Shown here: piece after piece, positions 1 to 11,380 of the stretch
Position numbering within the stretch: the stretch's first letter is position 1
Layout of the letters: each line of letters begins with the position of its first letter
Assembly: GCF_029916425.1 (NCBI RefSeq)
Contig: NZ_JAHAVQ010000006.1
Coordinates: forward strand, 1-64,000
Length of the DNA stretch: 64,000 nucleotides
Reading direction: 5' to 3'
Origin: Liquorilactobacillus sicerae
GTDB lineage: Bacteria > Bacillota > Bacilli > Lactobacillales > Lactobacillaceae
Notes under the pieces: generated by a model
The model's database searches: none
Told to the model about the DNA's origin: nothing
Seen by the model: only the letters and a program-made list of their open reading frames with translations
Made by a program: the position numbers and the translations under genes

Positions 1-105
1 ATAGATCATCGGCTTATCATAAACCGGGATCAGTTGTTTTGAAATACCGCGGGTGATCGGATACAAACGTGTTCCGCTGCCACCAGCGAGAATAATACCT
101 TTCAT
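1..105 (-). CDS. rfbA: glucose-1-phosphate thymidylyltransferase, N-terminal 35 codons (partial)
   Basis: The reverse strand begins with ATG at 105 and runs off the left edge. The first residues, [16 protein letters not shown], are the nucleotide-binding signature GGSGTRL of RmlA/RfbA enzymes, followed by [14 protein letters not shown], also typical. RmlA makes dTDP-glucose, the first step to dTDP-L-rhamnose for cell-wall polysaccharide. A purine-rich ribosome site (AGGAGTT) lies just upstream of the start. The rest of the gene, and presumably rmlCBD, lies outside the window to the left. The rhamnosyltransferase-like GT2 at about 9 kb may use the same sugar donor, which is inference. Confidence 0.93.
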   Translation of the reverse strand, partial: MKGIILAGGSGTRLYPITRGISKQLIPVYDKPMIY

Positions 106-368
106 TTGAAATTAACTCCTTACAAAATTTTGTTAACAGATTTATTTTTGCACATTTACCTTTTAAAGTATAGCAGTAATTTAGAAATTGTTCACCTGTT
201 AAAAATCTAGCAAAAGAATATTTTTTTTTTAAAATCTGCCGAACAGCCTTTACTTTCTTAAATTATAGGATTAGTTTTACTTTAAAAGGGTAGTAAGCTA
301 AAATTTTTTCACGATTAACCTAGTATCCAAATATTTGTCTACATTCAAATTAAAGGGGAATTCTTCCG

Positions 369-1121
369 ATGAAAATTGCATTTAAACGTGATGGCTTAAC
401 TCTGCGCGGAGACCTGGTCATCCCCAGTAATACATTAAAATTAGTTATTTTACTACATGGCTTTACCAGTGATATGGGCTACACTGCCGACTCACTGATC
501 TATCAATTGGCAAAGCATTTTAATCAAGCAGGACTTGCTACTTTGCGCTTTGACTTCAATGGTCACGGAAAAAGTGATGGCGATTTTGAAAATATGACCG
601 TTTTAAATGAACTTGCGGACGCTAAAGCTGCTTTGGATTATGCCCGAGCTATCCCACAAATCAAAAAGATTATGTTGCTTGGTCACTCTCAAGGAGGAGT
701 AATCGCTAGTATGCTGGCAGGCTATTATCCTGATCTGATTCAAAGATTGGCACTTTTAGCCCCAGCTGCGTCGCTAAAAACTGACGCTCAAAGGGGTGTC
801 TTACAAGGTGCTACTTATAATCCAAAACACATTCCAGATCTGCTGACTACTATTAAGCAGAAACAAGTTGGCGGTTTTTACTTGCGAATTGCTCAAAGCC
901 TGCCGATTTTTGAAGTTTCACAAATTTTTCAAAAGCCAGTTTGTTTAATTCACGGAACTAATGATCAAATCGTTTCACCAGTGGTTGCCAAATCTTATGA
1001 TAAAATTTACCAAAACAGCACGCTCAATCTTTTGAGTGGAGCTGATCATGGCTTGACTGGCAGTGCTCGATCAAAAGTTTTAGAACTGACAACTGATTTT
1101 TTTAAGGCTGAGTTAGTCTAG
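369..1121 (+). CDS. alpha/beta hydrolase, cinnamoyl/feruloyl esterase-like
   Basis: A 250-residue serine hydrolase without signal peptide, so probably cytoplasmic. The visible catalytic triad is Ser107 in GHSQGG, Asp199 in HGTND and His227 in GADHG, with an oxyanion-loop HGF near residue 30. Length and motif spacing resemble the small lactobacillar cinnamoyl esterases (LJ0536 type), which release hydroxycinnamic acids from their esters. That substrate is inferred from family resemblance only, and other short-chain esters are possible. The start follows AAAGGGGA. The next gene, another hydrolase, begins 32 bases downstream on the same strand, so the two may be co-transcribed. Confidence 0.85.
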   Translation: MKIAFKRDGLTLRGDLVIPSNTLKLVILLHGFTSDMGYTADSLIYQLAKHFNQAGLATLRFDFNGHGKSDGDFENMTVLNELADAKAALDYARAIPQIKKIMLLGHSQGGVIASMLAGYYPDLIQRLALLAPAASLKTDAQRGVLQGATYNPKHIPDLLTTIKQKQVGGFYLRIAQSLPIFEVSQIFQKPVCLIHGTNDQIVSPVVAKSYDKIYQNSTLNLLSGADHGLTGSARSKVLELTTDFFKAELV

Positions 1122-1153
1122 TTCACCCCTTATTTAATAAAGGACTGAGAAAA

Positions 1154-2038
1154 ATGAATAGAGGCAAAAAATTTGGTTTAGGTCTGATTGCAATAGTCCT
1201 GATTAGTCTGATTGGTTTCTTAACTTTTAAGAAAATCGATACTAAAGTTGCCGCAAATAACGCTATCCCAACGATTCTTGTTCATGGCTGGGGAAGCAGT
1301 AAAGCTGCTGAATATCCAATAGCCAAACAAGCGGCCACTGAAAAAAAGGCCCAATTTGCTTTGAATGTGGTGGTCAAGAGAAATGGGAAAATTAAAATTA
1401 CCGGCAGTCTGTCGCATAAAAAATATCCAATCATCTTTTTAGTCTTTAAAGATAATCGAGCGGGTGAAAAAAAAGATCTAATTTGGTTGCACCGTGTTAT
1501 GTTGCGCTTAAAACGGCATTATAACGTTAAAACTTACAATGCAATTGGACATTCAATGGGTGCTTATGTCTTAGTTGCTTACAATGCTAAATATGGCAAT
1601 CGTTCTCAATTACCCCGTTTGAGAAAATTAGCACTAATTGCTGGACCATTTAACGGAATTTTAAATCTGCATAAAAGCAGTCAACCAAAAAATGGTGAAT
1701 TGGTAAAATTATGGGATGATTATTATCAGCAAAACTCTTTGCAAAAAGATGGGCTGCCCAAAATTATTCATCCCGAATATCGTTACTTGCTACAACATAA
1801 GACAAATTTTCCAACTCAAGCACAAGTTTTAAATATTTATGGTGATCTAAAAAATGGTACTGATTCAGATGGTACAGTCAGTACCATTTCTGTCCGTTCT
1901 TTAGCTTATTTATTAAAAAAACAAATTGCTGCTTATCACGAATTAAAAATTACCGGTCGTCAAGCCCAACACAGCAATATGCCACGAAATAATCACCAAG
2001 TTATCAATAACGTTGTTAACTTCATTTGGGGAAAATAA
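1154..2038 (+). CDS. membrane-anchored DUF915-family alpha/beta hydrolase
   Basis: A 294-residue protein with one N-terminal hydrophobic segment (about residues 8-24) that could be a signal anchor or uncleaved signal peptide, so the catalytic domain probably faces outside. The oxyanion-site HGWG is at 44-47, the nucleophile Ser134 lies in GHSMG, an acidic GTDSDG is at 235-240, and His273 sits in AQHSNMP, the HS-x-(M/L)-P signature of DUF915 hydrolases. The natural substrate of this family is unknown. The start is preceded by AAAGGACTGAGAAAA. A second DUF915 protein lies at 60.7-61.6 kb. Confidence 0.85.
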   Translation: MNRGKKFGLGLIAIVLISLIGFLTFKKIDTKVAANNAIPTILVHGWGSSKAAEYPIAKQAATEKKAQFALNVVVKRNGKIKITGSLSHKKYPIIFLVFKDNRAGEKKDLIWLHRVMLRLKRHYNVKTYNAIGHSMGAYVLVAYNAKYGNRSQLPRLRKLALIAGPFNGILNLHKSSQPKNGELVKLWDDYYQQNSLQKDGLPKIIHPEYRYLLQHKTNFPTQAQVLNIYGDLKNGTDSDGTVSTISVRSLAYLLKKQIAAYHELKITGRQAQHSNMPRNNHQVINNVVNFIWGK

Positions 2039-2050
2039 TTTCTTAGCTAC

Positions 2051-2095
2051 TAAAAAAAGCCATTAGATCAACTGTTATTCCGTCTTGATCTAATG
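2051..2095 (-). terminator. rho-independent terminator of the ROK/GH1 operon
   Basis: Arms CATTAGATCAA (2061-2071) and TTGATCTAATG (2085-2095) pair perfectly over 11 bp. On the minus strand they are followed by GC and a run of seven T, correctly placed to end the GH1 transcript. There is no T-run on the plus side, so the upstream hydrolase gene would be terminated only weakly here. Confidence 0.85.
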
Positions 2096-2127
2096 ACCTG
2101 CTTAAATAATTTTTCAACTGCTTTAAA

Positions 2128-4508
<2,381 letters not shown>

Positions 4509-4670
4509 AAGACTCACCTCTGACCTTAAAACTTTTATCAACCAAATCTAAGCTCAAATTGCGAGCAAATTAATTACTGATTATTATTTATTATAATCAA
4601 TTCAAACGTTTTTAATTGTATAATATACTCAAACTCAGTATTATATTGCACAAAAGAAAGGGCCTTCAAA

Positions 4671-5783
4671 ATGAGTGAGTTGGCAAACCTATTAAAAGAA
4701 TTCCACATCGCTGCAAAAATATCAATTTTTGTCTACGATGAAAATAAAAAGTTAACTGGTAAATTCAAACAGACCGTTTCTCCCAATTTTCCAGCAAAAT
4801 TCTTGCATAAAATTGAACCGACATTACCTGCTAAAAGCTGCCGCGTTTTTAATACGAGTAAAAATGAATGCTTCAGTGTCCTTTGTTTACCGTCAAAAAA
4901 ATATCATTTGCTAGTTTTTTGGTGTAACCTTCAAACGATCACGACTTTAGGCTACTTCCATGATAGCTTTCCCAGTGTCAGTCTGGAAAGGTTGATTGCT
5001 AATACACGAATTTTCTATTTTAGTCTGTTCAAACAGTTGCCTGAAATTGACAAACCCGCTTTTATTAATGACCCTGAGCCACTGATAAATGACGACAATG
5101 ATCAAAAACAAATCTACCATAATAGTTATTATCGAGAATTGTTGATGTTGAAATCTTTGGAAAAAGGAAACCTGGCAGAATTTAAACCTCGCTTAAAAAG
5201 CTTTATTGAAAGCGGAACTTTCGGAAAAATGGCCACTGGAAATGAATTACGAAATAGCAAGGACTTATTGATTGCAGCAACGACTCTGTTTACACGTGCA
5301 GCGATCAAAGGCGGGATGCATCCTGAATCAGCCTATCAGCTAAGCGATAAATGTGTTCAAAGAATTGAACGCTTAACTCAAATTAATAGTATTGTTGACT
5401 TGACTCAAGAAATCGGCGAAATATTTCTTAGTCACATCCGCACCGCCCAAAACTTTTCGAAGGCTACTTTAATTTTTTTAATTCAAGATTATATTTATCA
5501 GCACTTAAATGAACCGGTGGATCTCAATCAAATGTCAAAACAGCTGAATTATTCCAAAAATTATCTTTGCCGCATTTTCAAGCAGGCCACTAATCAGACG
5601 ATCGTTGACTATGCAAATGAGCAAAAGATTCGTGAAGTTCAAAGCCAACTGGTCTTCTCAAATAAATCAATAACTGAAATTGCTGCAATGTTAGGCTTTT
5701 ATGACCAAAGTTATTTAACCAAGCTTTTTAAAAGATACCTTGGGACTACACCAATCAAGTTTCGCCAAAAATACCATATGTGA
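4671..5783 (+). CDS. AraC-family transcriptional regulator
   Basis: A 370-residue regulator. The C-terminal 100 residues (about 268-368) form a double helix-turn-helix of the AraC/XylS type, with the conserved second-helix pattern ITEIAAMLGFYDQSYLTKLF. The N-terminal 250 residues are a sensor region I do not recognise. It is divergent from the ROK-GH1 pair with a 162-base intergenic region that contains only a poor minus-strand promoter, which fits an activator. Control of the beta-glucoside genes is inferred from position. Confidence 0.85.
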   Translation: MSELANLLKEFHIAAKISIFVYDENKKLTGKFKQTVSPNFPAKFLHKIEPTLPAKSCRVFNTSKNECFSVLCLPSKKYHLLVFWCNLQTITTLGYFHDSFPSVSLERLIANTRIFYFSLFKQLPEIDKPAFINDPEPLINDDNDQKQIYHNSYYRELLMLKSLEKGNLAEFKPRLKSFIESGTFGKMATGNELRNSKDLLIAATTLFTRAAIKGGMHPESAYQLSDKCVQRIERLTQINSIVDLTQEIGEIFLSHIRTAQNFSKATLIFLIQDYIYQHLNEPVDLNQMSKQLNYSKNYLCRIFKQATNQTIVDYANEQKIREVQSQLVFSNKSITEIAAMLGFYDQSYLTKLFKRYLGTTPIKFRQKYHM

Positions 5784-5842
5784 CTCTGCCAAATTGTGCA
5801 AACCTTCTTCAAAATCATAAAAATGTCTCTTCATTCAAGAAT

Positions 5843-7033
5843 TCATTTAACTAAGCTTTGCTGATGGACTTTTAAATAATGGCCTAAGGCGTAAATGAAA
5901 ATCAAAGCAAAGGCTATGGCACTTAAGATCATAATCCCACGCGGTGTTGATTTTCCAAATAAACTTGACAATAAATTGACAATTGTTGGTGAAACGAAGC
6001 AACCAATATTAACTAAAATCAAAACAATCGTAGTTCCTAAATTGATCGAATTAATCGGTGCAGCCCAATCCAACCAGTTATACATATAAGGCACGCCGAT
6101 TCCAAAACCAAACCCTAAAACGATTATTGAAACAAATAAGAAGGCTAAGTTGCTTGATAATGCCAGTAAAACAAAGCCGAAAGCTACCATTGCAAATCCA
6201 ATCGGAAAAACTTTATCATGTAAATGTTTAAACAAAATTCCGAAACTAGCTCCAATCGGGATCCCAACTAAAGTTGAAAATCCAGCTATTAAAGCCGCCG
6301 TACTACTAGTCCCAAGTCCTTCATCAACAATTAGACTCGGTAATGAATAAGAAACCGGCATATAAAACAAGAAAATCAAAAACATCAGTACCGAAATCAG
6401 AACAACCTTGCCATTAACGGTCTGTTTGACCTGATCTGGTGCTGAAACTGAAGTTACAACTGATTTTTTCTTTGGCAAGGGGACAAATAGAATGAATAAA
6501 ATTAAAGAAGGCACTACCAAAAAGTAAATTGCAAAGGCTGCATGCCAACTGATGGTGACTAAATAACTTAACAGAAATGAAGCAATTGCGGCACCAACAC
6601 TGCTCATCACATTTTGATAACCAATCATTGAAGCCAGCTCTTCTTCATTACTTTTATAGAACTGTGGAATCAGACTAACAGCCATTGAATTAAACAAACC
6701 GATCCCGAACCCAATCAAGAAACGTGAAATCAGAATCGGCAAATAAGCATCAACATACATCGGAAAAGTTCCTGTCACTAAAGTAATTATTAATCCAGTA
6801 ATAATCGTCGGTTTTTGCCCAAATTGTCGAATCAAAAATGGACTCAGCAATAAACCAATCACGATGCCAAAGTTAGGAACAGTTGCCAAGGTTTCAACAC
6901 CTGCTTGGTTGACTCCAGGAAAAGCATGAGCCATTAAGGGCAAAGCTGAAGAAATTTGCGGTGCCATCATTAAAAATAGTGAAATTGAAAGCAATGATAC
7001 TTTAAAAATTAATTTATCTTTGGTTTGCTTCAT
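5843..7033 (-). CDS. MFS transporter
   Basis: A 396-residue integral membrane protein with about 12 hydrophobic segments, a central basic loop around residues 188-210 (PLPKKKS followed by a polar stretch) and pseudo-twofold layout, all typical of the major facilitator superfamily. The substrate is not identifiable from sequence; CynX/NimT-like and drug/anion carriers look similar. It lies 20 bases downstream of the HSL-type esterase on the same strand, so the pair is probably one operon of uptake or efflux plus hydrolysis, controlled by the AraC gene just upstream (8034-8909). The ribosome site is GAGGGGG. Confidence 0.82.
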   Translation of the reverse strand: MKQTKDKLIFKVSLLSISLFLMMAPQISSALPLMAHAFPGVNQAGVETLATVPNFGIVIGLLLSPFLIRQFGQKPTIITGLIITLVTGTFPMYVDAYLPILISRFLIGFGIGLFNSMAVSLIPQFYKSNEEELASMIGYQNVMSSVGAAIASFLLSYLVTISWHAAFAIYFLVVPSLILFILFVPLPKKKSVVTSVSAPDQVKQTVNGKVVLISVLMFLIFLFYMPVSYSLPSLIVDEGLGTSSTAALIAGFSTLVGIPIGASFGILFKHLHDKVFPIGFAMVAFGFVLLALSSNLAFLFVSIIVLGFGFGIGVPYMYNWLDWAAPINSINLGTTIVLILVNIGCFVSPTIVNLLSSLFGKSTPRGIMILSAIAFALIFIYALGHYLKVHQQSLVK

Positions 7034-7053
7034 TTAATTTACCCCCTCAGTTT

Positions 7054-7944
7054 TTACTTTTTAAGGTGTTTTTTAAAAAACTCAATTTCATCATCATTAG
7101 CTTGAGCGGCAATTGGATCTTTTTGATTGATTAAAAAAACATGCGGCCGGGGATGTTCTTGATCACCATATTCTTTAAAAACATGTTCAACCCCTTTGCC
7201 AGTTAAAAAACCCGCAAATTTTACTGATGCATCACGAATAAAATCTTGATTGGCAGTTGAAATAAAGGTCGGCAAAAAAGCTGCATTAATGTATTTTTCT
7301 GTAGCTAGCAGATCCTTTTGTTTTAATAAAACTTCATCAGTAAAATATCCTTTTACTGGTCCACTAATCATGCCCGGATCAAGCAGAAAAACTGCCGCAC
7401 TATTTAGTGCCAGCGCGCGAAACTGCAAGTTAGTCAATTTATAACCAAATTTTTGACGATAAATTGGATTTTTTAAAATTGCAACATACTGTTCTGCCAT
7501 TTGACCACCGGCACTGTCACCTACTAAAAAAACATTTTCTGAATCTAAATTATATTCAGCAGCATGTTGGGCGATCCAACTGATATAGCGATCAACATCA
7601 TCTAATTCGGCTGGAAAAGTCACTTCTGGCGCCAAACGATAATTGGGGTTAATGAAAGCAAACCCCCTTTTGGCGAGACCTAAACCATAAAACTGATAAG
7701 TTTCCTTGGTACCATAACACCAACCACCACCATGGATATTAATAATCGTTGGAATTTTGCCGGTGATATTTTGTGGCAAATAAATATCAAGTAAATTCCA
7801 TTTTGGATCTGGCCCGTAAGCTAAATCATCAATTCTAGTAACTCCGGGAACTTCCGGTGGCAGGCCAGCATCCCTTTGATCATCGCTTTTTTTCCACTCA
7901 GAGCGAATTTTTAAAATCGCAGCCAACACACTTTTTTCAACCAT
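7054..7944 (-). CDS. HSL-type esterase/lipase (alpha/beta hydrolase)
   Basis: A 296-residue cytoplasmic esterase. The oxyanion-hole motif HGGGW is at 71-75 and the nucleophile Ser144 is in GDSAGG, the combination defining the hormone-sensitive-lipase class. The likely acid residue is Asp234 in ANQDFIRD and the likely His is 268 in PRPHVF. Such enzymes hydrolyse short-chain acyl or aryl esters. The start has AAAGGAGGAATT upstream. It forms an operon with the MFS gene; an AraC-cupin regulator precedes it by 89 bases. Confidence 0.87.
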   Translation of the reverse strand: MVEKSVLAAILKIRSEWKKSDDQRDAGLPPEVPGVTRIDDLAYGPDPKWNLLDIYLPQNITGKIPTIINIHGGGWCYGTKETYQFYGLGLAKRGFAFINPNYRLAPEVTFPAELDDVDRYISWIAQHAAEYNLDSENVFLVGDSAGGQMAEQYVAILKNPIYRQKFGYKLTNLQFRALALNSAAVFLLDPGMISGPVKGYFTDEVLLKQKDLLATEKYINAAFLPTFISTANQDFIRDASVKFAGFLTGKGVEHVFKEYGDQEHPRPHVFLINQKDPIAAQANDDEIEFFKKHLKK

Positions 7945-8033
7945 TAATAATTCCTCCTTTTTGAATTCGCTTACATTATAATTGAAATAAAAATTGACTT
8001 ATATAAAGATCTAAGCCAATTTATTGTAAAATA

Positions 8034-8909
8034 TTAATCTCTTTTCTGGTCTCGATAAAATTTAGAAGCAGTTTTGCCATAAAGTTTGGTAAAGGCCTGA
8101 TTCATCGTTCTAACTGTCGAAAAACCATTTTTTTGAGCTATTTGTGTTAAGTTACCCTCCCGTCCCAGTAAAGCATAATAAGCTTTTTGTGCCCGAAAGT
8201 CGTTGATATATTGTCCAACTGTTATTTCCAAATGCTGCTTAAAAAATTTTGCCAAATACTGCTTTGAAACATTAACTTGTTGTGCAATTTCGGCTAAACT
8301 AATTTTGTTTTGATAATTTTTACTAACAAATTCAGTAATTTCCTGAATCCTAGTAACTTCAAACTCCTTAGTTCCTGAAATAGTGTCAGTCTTATCCTGA
8401 GACTTCGTAAAATACTCCAATAAGTTCTGCAAAACTTGATTTGATAAAGTTTCCAATCTTAAATTTTTAAATTTATCAGTTGCTTGCAGGTTTTCATAAA
8501 CTTTAAATAAAAGCGCTTGAAGCTCAACATACATCACTTTTTTTAAATGATCAAATTTACTTGGCTGATTAATATCTATCAATTCTTTCGTAATTTCTGG
8601 ATACAAACGATTAACATATGAATATGGAAAAATAATTGAAATGGCTTGATTGTCAGCTTTTAATTTCGAAGAGACACTATGAATGACTTGCGAGTTGACA
8701 ACCAAAATTGTGCCAATGTTAGTCCGAAAATGTTGTTCATTGATTACAAAATCATCAATAGAACCAGAAACGGTAAAAGAAAGCTCGATTCCTTGATGCC
8801 AATGCGGCGCAATATAAGTGTTGGTTTCTTTTTCGTTATGTAAATAAAACCAAGCTGATAACGGTTTAGTTGGAATCACAATTTCATGCAGCAATTTCTC
8901 TTCAGCCAT
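8034..8909 (-). CDS. AraC-family regulator with cupin sensor domain
   Basis: A 291-residue regulator. The N-terminal half contains a cupin-like region (about 20-110) with IAPHWHQGIELSF, the usual histidine-rich metal or sugar-binding strand. The C-terminal 100 residues are an AraC double HTH (ISLAEIAQQVNVSKQYLAKF and a second unit ending near 285). It is preceded by GAGGTGG. It lies upstream of the esterase-MFS pair on the same strand and probably controls it; the inducer is unknown. Confidence 0.85.
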   Translation of the reverse strand: MAEEKLLHEIVIPTKPLSAWFYLHNEKETNTYIAPHWHQGIELSFTVSGSIDDFVINEQHFRTNIGTILVVNSQVIHSVSSKLKADNQAISIIFPYSYVNRLYPEITKELIDINQPSKFDHLKKVMYVELQALLFKVYENLQATDKFKNLRLETLSNQVLQNLLEYFTKSQDKTDTISGTKEFEVTRIQEITEFVSKNYQNKISLAEIAQQVNVSKQYLAKFFKQHLEITVGQYINDFRAQKAYYALLGREGNLTQIAQKNGFSTVRTMNQAFTKLYGKTASKFYRDQKRD

Positions 8910-8953
8910 CTATCCACCTCATTTTTAATTATTGCCATCTCAATCTTAATATC

Positions 8954-9859
8954 TTATATGCTTTGCCGCCAATCTTTCTGTCCGTTAGTCACCAAATCTT
9001 TAGTACTTTCGTGAACCATTCTAACAGCTGCCCAGCAGCCCTTAATAATCATTTTGAATCTTTGCCACCGATGCGGGCAAAACATCAAATTATACCAGGC
9101 TTGATCAAGTAAATTTTTACGCCACAACTTTTTTTCAGTCGTAATCATTCGTTTAGTTTTCATCAAGTATAGACAATTCCGAAAAACATAGTATAAGCGA
9201 AAAGCGGCAATTATATTTTGACCCCGACGAATCTCGTTTTTCTTCCAACCAAGTTGATGTTTAAGAAAAACATTTTGATCAACAAAAACATGATATCCAT
9301 ATTTTCGTGCCCGCCAGCACCATTCATAATCAACAAAATCAATAAATAACTCTTCTGAAAATAATCCTAATTTAGTAAACATTTGTTTAGCAATTACACT
9401 GCCCGAACTGATTATTTCCGGAACCAGTTGGTACTGGTGCTGAAAAACATTCTGTTTGCCTAAAAATGGAACTTTGATCGCTGGTCCAAGGATCGCTGCC
9501 TTTTTAGAAGTCATTAAATTATGAAGATCTTGGCATAATTTTAAAATTTTACTTTCGGCTAAAAAACTATCTTGATCTAAAAAACAAAAGTATTTGATTT
9601 GTTTTAAGTTTTTAAAAATGTACCTTAAAGCATCATTTTGAGCCTTAGCAATACCAAGATTTCGAGAGTGAGCTAATAGCTTAGCATTAGGTGCTGACCT
9701 AAGCAGTTGCTTGATTTGATTAACGTTATGCGATCCATTATCAGAAACAACTAATGAAAAACATCGTTGTAATTGAGGAAGTGTTTTTTTGAGGATACTC
9801 AATTTAGGATTGAAAGTGACCATTATAACTGCAACTTCATCATCATTTATTTCTTGCAT
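8954..9859 (-). CDS. GT2 glycosyltransferase, rhamnosyltransferase-like
   Basis: A 301-residue family-2 glycosyltransferase. The nucleotide-sugar fold starts at VAVIMVTFNP (residues 9-18), VVSDNGS follows near 37-43, and the metal/donor motif CFLDQDSF lies near residue 95. DQDS is characteristic of the rhamnosyltransferase branch. It would add a sugar, plausibly rhamnose from dTDP-rhamnose, to a cell-wall or exopolysaccharide acceptor. The rfbA start at the left edge of the window supports such a pathway. It stands alone between an AraC gene and decayed DNA. Confidence 0.85.
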   Translation of the reverse strand: MQEINDDEVAVIMVTFNPKLSILKKTLPQLQRCFSLVVSDNGSHNVNQIKQLLRSAPNAKLLAHSRNLGIAKAQNDALRYIFKNLKQIKYFCFLDQDSFLAESKILKLCQDLHNLMTSKKAAILGPAIKVPFLGKQNVFQHQYQLVPEIISSGSVIAKQMFTKLGLFSEELFIDFVDYEWCWRARKYGYHVFVDQNVFLKHQLGWKKNEIRRGQNIIAAFRLYYVFRNCLYLMKTKRMITTEKKLWRKNLLDQAWYNLMFCPHRWQRFKMIIKGCWAAVRMVHESTKDLVTNGQKDWRQSI

Positions 9860-10732
9860 CGCAAAACTCCTTTGAATATTAATTCACTTATTCTCTCAAG
9901 CAATTTAAGCTTTATAAATTTTTAATTTACTTCAATTAATTGTTTTATTAGTTTGTAATACTTACAGGTAAAGATTATCACTTAAAATTAAGAAGTGCAA
10001 ATTAGCCCTTCGACTCTATTTTTTAATATTTAAACATAACAAATAATGAGCCAAAAAACTCTCAACCATTTTTAAATTATATCGTTTGTAAAACTAAGTT
10101 ATTAAATCCCTTATCCAGATTAGTTTCAACTTAAAAACTTTTTATTAGGACGATTTCTTATTTCTTTCAACCCTTTTGAAGAATTGTTGAAAAAGTTTTT
10201 CCTCCAGCGGATCATTTTGCCAAAGATTTTCTGGATGCCACTGAACCAGTTGAATCGAACCAGCCCGATCTTCTAATCCCTCAATAACCCCGTCTGCTGC
10301 TTTCGCTTTTATAAACCTTAAAATTAATAGTTATCTTTACGCTTTAATTTGATTTTTGCTAATCACCCCACTCAAGGCTAACAAAATTACTCCTTGATTC
10401 TCCAGTTTGCGGAAGAACTGCAGCTTGCTTAACACCCTTAACTAATTAGCAACTGTTTGACTAACTAGGACTTGATTCGATATAGATTTGACAACTAAAT
10501 TTTCATTAAAAGCAACTATTACCTAGCTTAGAAAGCTTTGCTGGCCTTTTGATTTTCAAAAGACATAGTATTTTATTTCCTCATTCTACTGTTAAAAATT
10601 TTATGTGGTTAATTTTAATTACACCTAAATGTAAGTTCTCACAAATCCGCAATTACTGAATAATTGAAATTTTATCTTTATGAGTTTTATAATTGAACTA
10701 ACTTTTATCGACTAATGTTTAGGAGAATCGTT
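9860..10732. other. 873-base intergenic stretch with a gene remnant
   Basis: No intact gene is seen here. The only recognisable coding trace is the minus-strand puuD-like C-terminus at 10145-10319. The rest is AT-rich with stops in all frames; the last 100 bases probably hold the promoter of the TetR gene at 10733. Confidence 0.6.
10145..10319 (-). pseudogene. remnant of gamma-glutamyl-GABA hydrolase / class I glutamine amidotransferase (PuuD-like)
   Basis: Reading the minus strand to the stop at 10147-10145 gives KAKAADGVIEGLEDRAG, then VQWHPENLW and a lysine-rich tail. AADGVIEG and the QWHPE box (catalytic His and Glu of the class I amidotransferase triad) are the C-terminal signature of PuuD-type peptidase C26 proteins, which are about 240 residues long. 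Only about 55 residues remain and the nucleophile-cysteine half is missing, so this is a decayed 3' end. Confidence 0.75.
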
Positions 10733-11317
10733 ATGAATATTGAATCAAAAGTACTATTAGCTGTTCAAAGCTTAATTCAACAATATGGAATTAGAAAATT
10801 TACACTCGATCAAGTAGCTTCTTTTTTACATATTAGCAAAAAAACAATTTACAACCATTTCAGCAGTAAAGATCAAATAATCACACTCTACGTGAAGCAA
10901 ATAATTGATAGTAATTATGCTAAAGTTAAAAATTTAACAACTAGTGATTTACCGTTCTTAGCTAAAATTCGAGCTATTATTCGCGAAGAGCATAGTTATA
11001 AATTACCAGTTAGTTCGCTAGAAGATATTAAAAATTATTATCCTGAACTATGGAACGAAATTCAAGAAGTCAAAAACTTTAATATCAAATGTGTTAATCA
11101 ATTATTGTCGGAGGCTCAGCAAAGTGGTTTTTTAAAGCAAGAAATTGATACTGATCTTCTGTCTTCCTTAATTGAAAAAATTGGTGAATTGGTGATTGAT
11201 CCTGATTTTTTAATCAAGCATCAAATCACTTCTTCTAAACTGTTGGACAAAATCATTAATACAACGCTTTATGGCTTGATTTCTGATTCGTATCGCGAAA
11301 AAAAAAGACAATTTTGA
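10733..11317 (+). CDS. TetR-family transcriptional regulator
   Basis: A 194-residue regulator with an N-terminal TetR HTH (FTLDQVASFLHISKKTIYNH) at about residues 22-45 and a divergent ligand domain. I chose ATG 10733 because AGGAGA lies seven bases before it; an in-frame ATG at 10715 has no ribosome site. It is convergent with the sugar-porter MFS, so its target is not obvious; autoregulation or a distant target is possible. Confidence 0.85.
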   Translation: MNIESKVLLAVQSLIQQYGIRKFTLDQVASFLHISKKTIYNHFSSKDQIITLYVKQIIDSNYAKVKNLTTSDLPFLAKIRAIIREEHSYKLPVSSLEDIKNYYPELWNEIQEVKNFNIKCVNQLLSEAQQSGFLKQEIDTDLLSSLIEKIGELVIDPDFLIKHQITSSKLLDKIINTTLYGLISDSYREKKRQF

Positions 11318-11380
11318 GTAATTTAAATAGACTCACTCAAAAATCATCAACTATCTGATTAACTTTTAAAACAGCTAATC

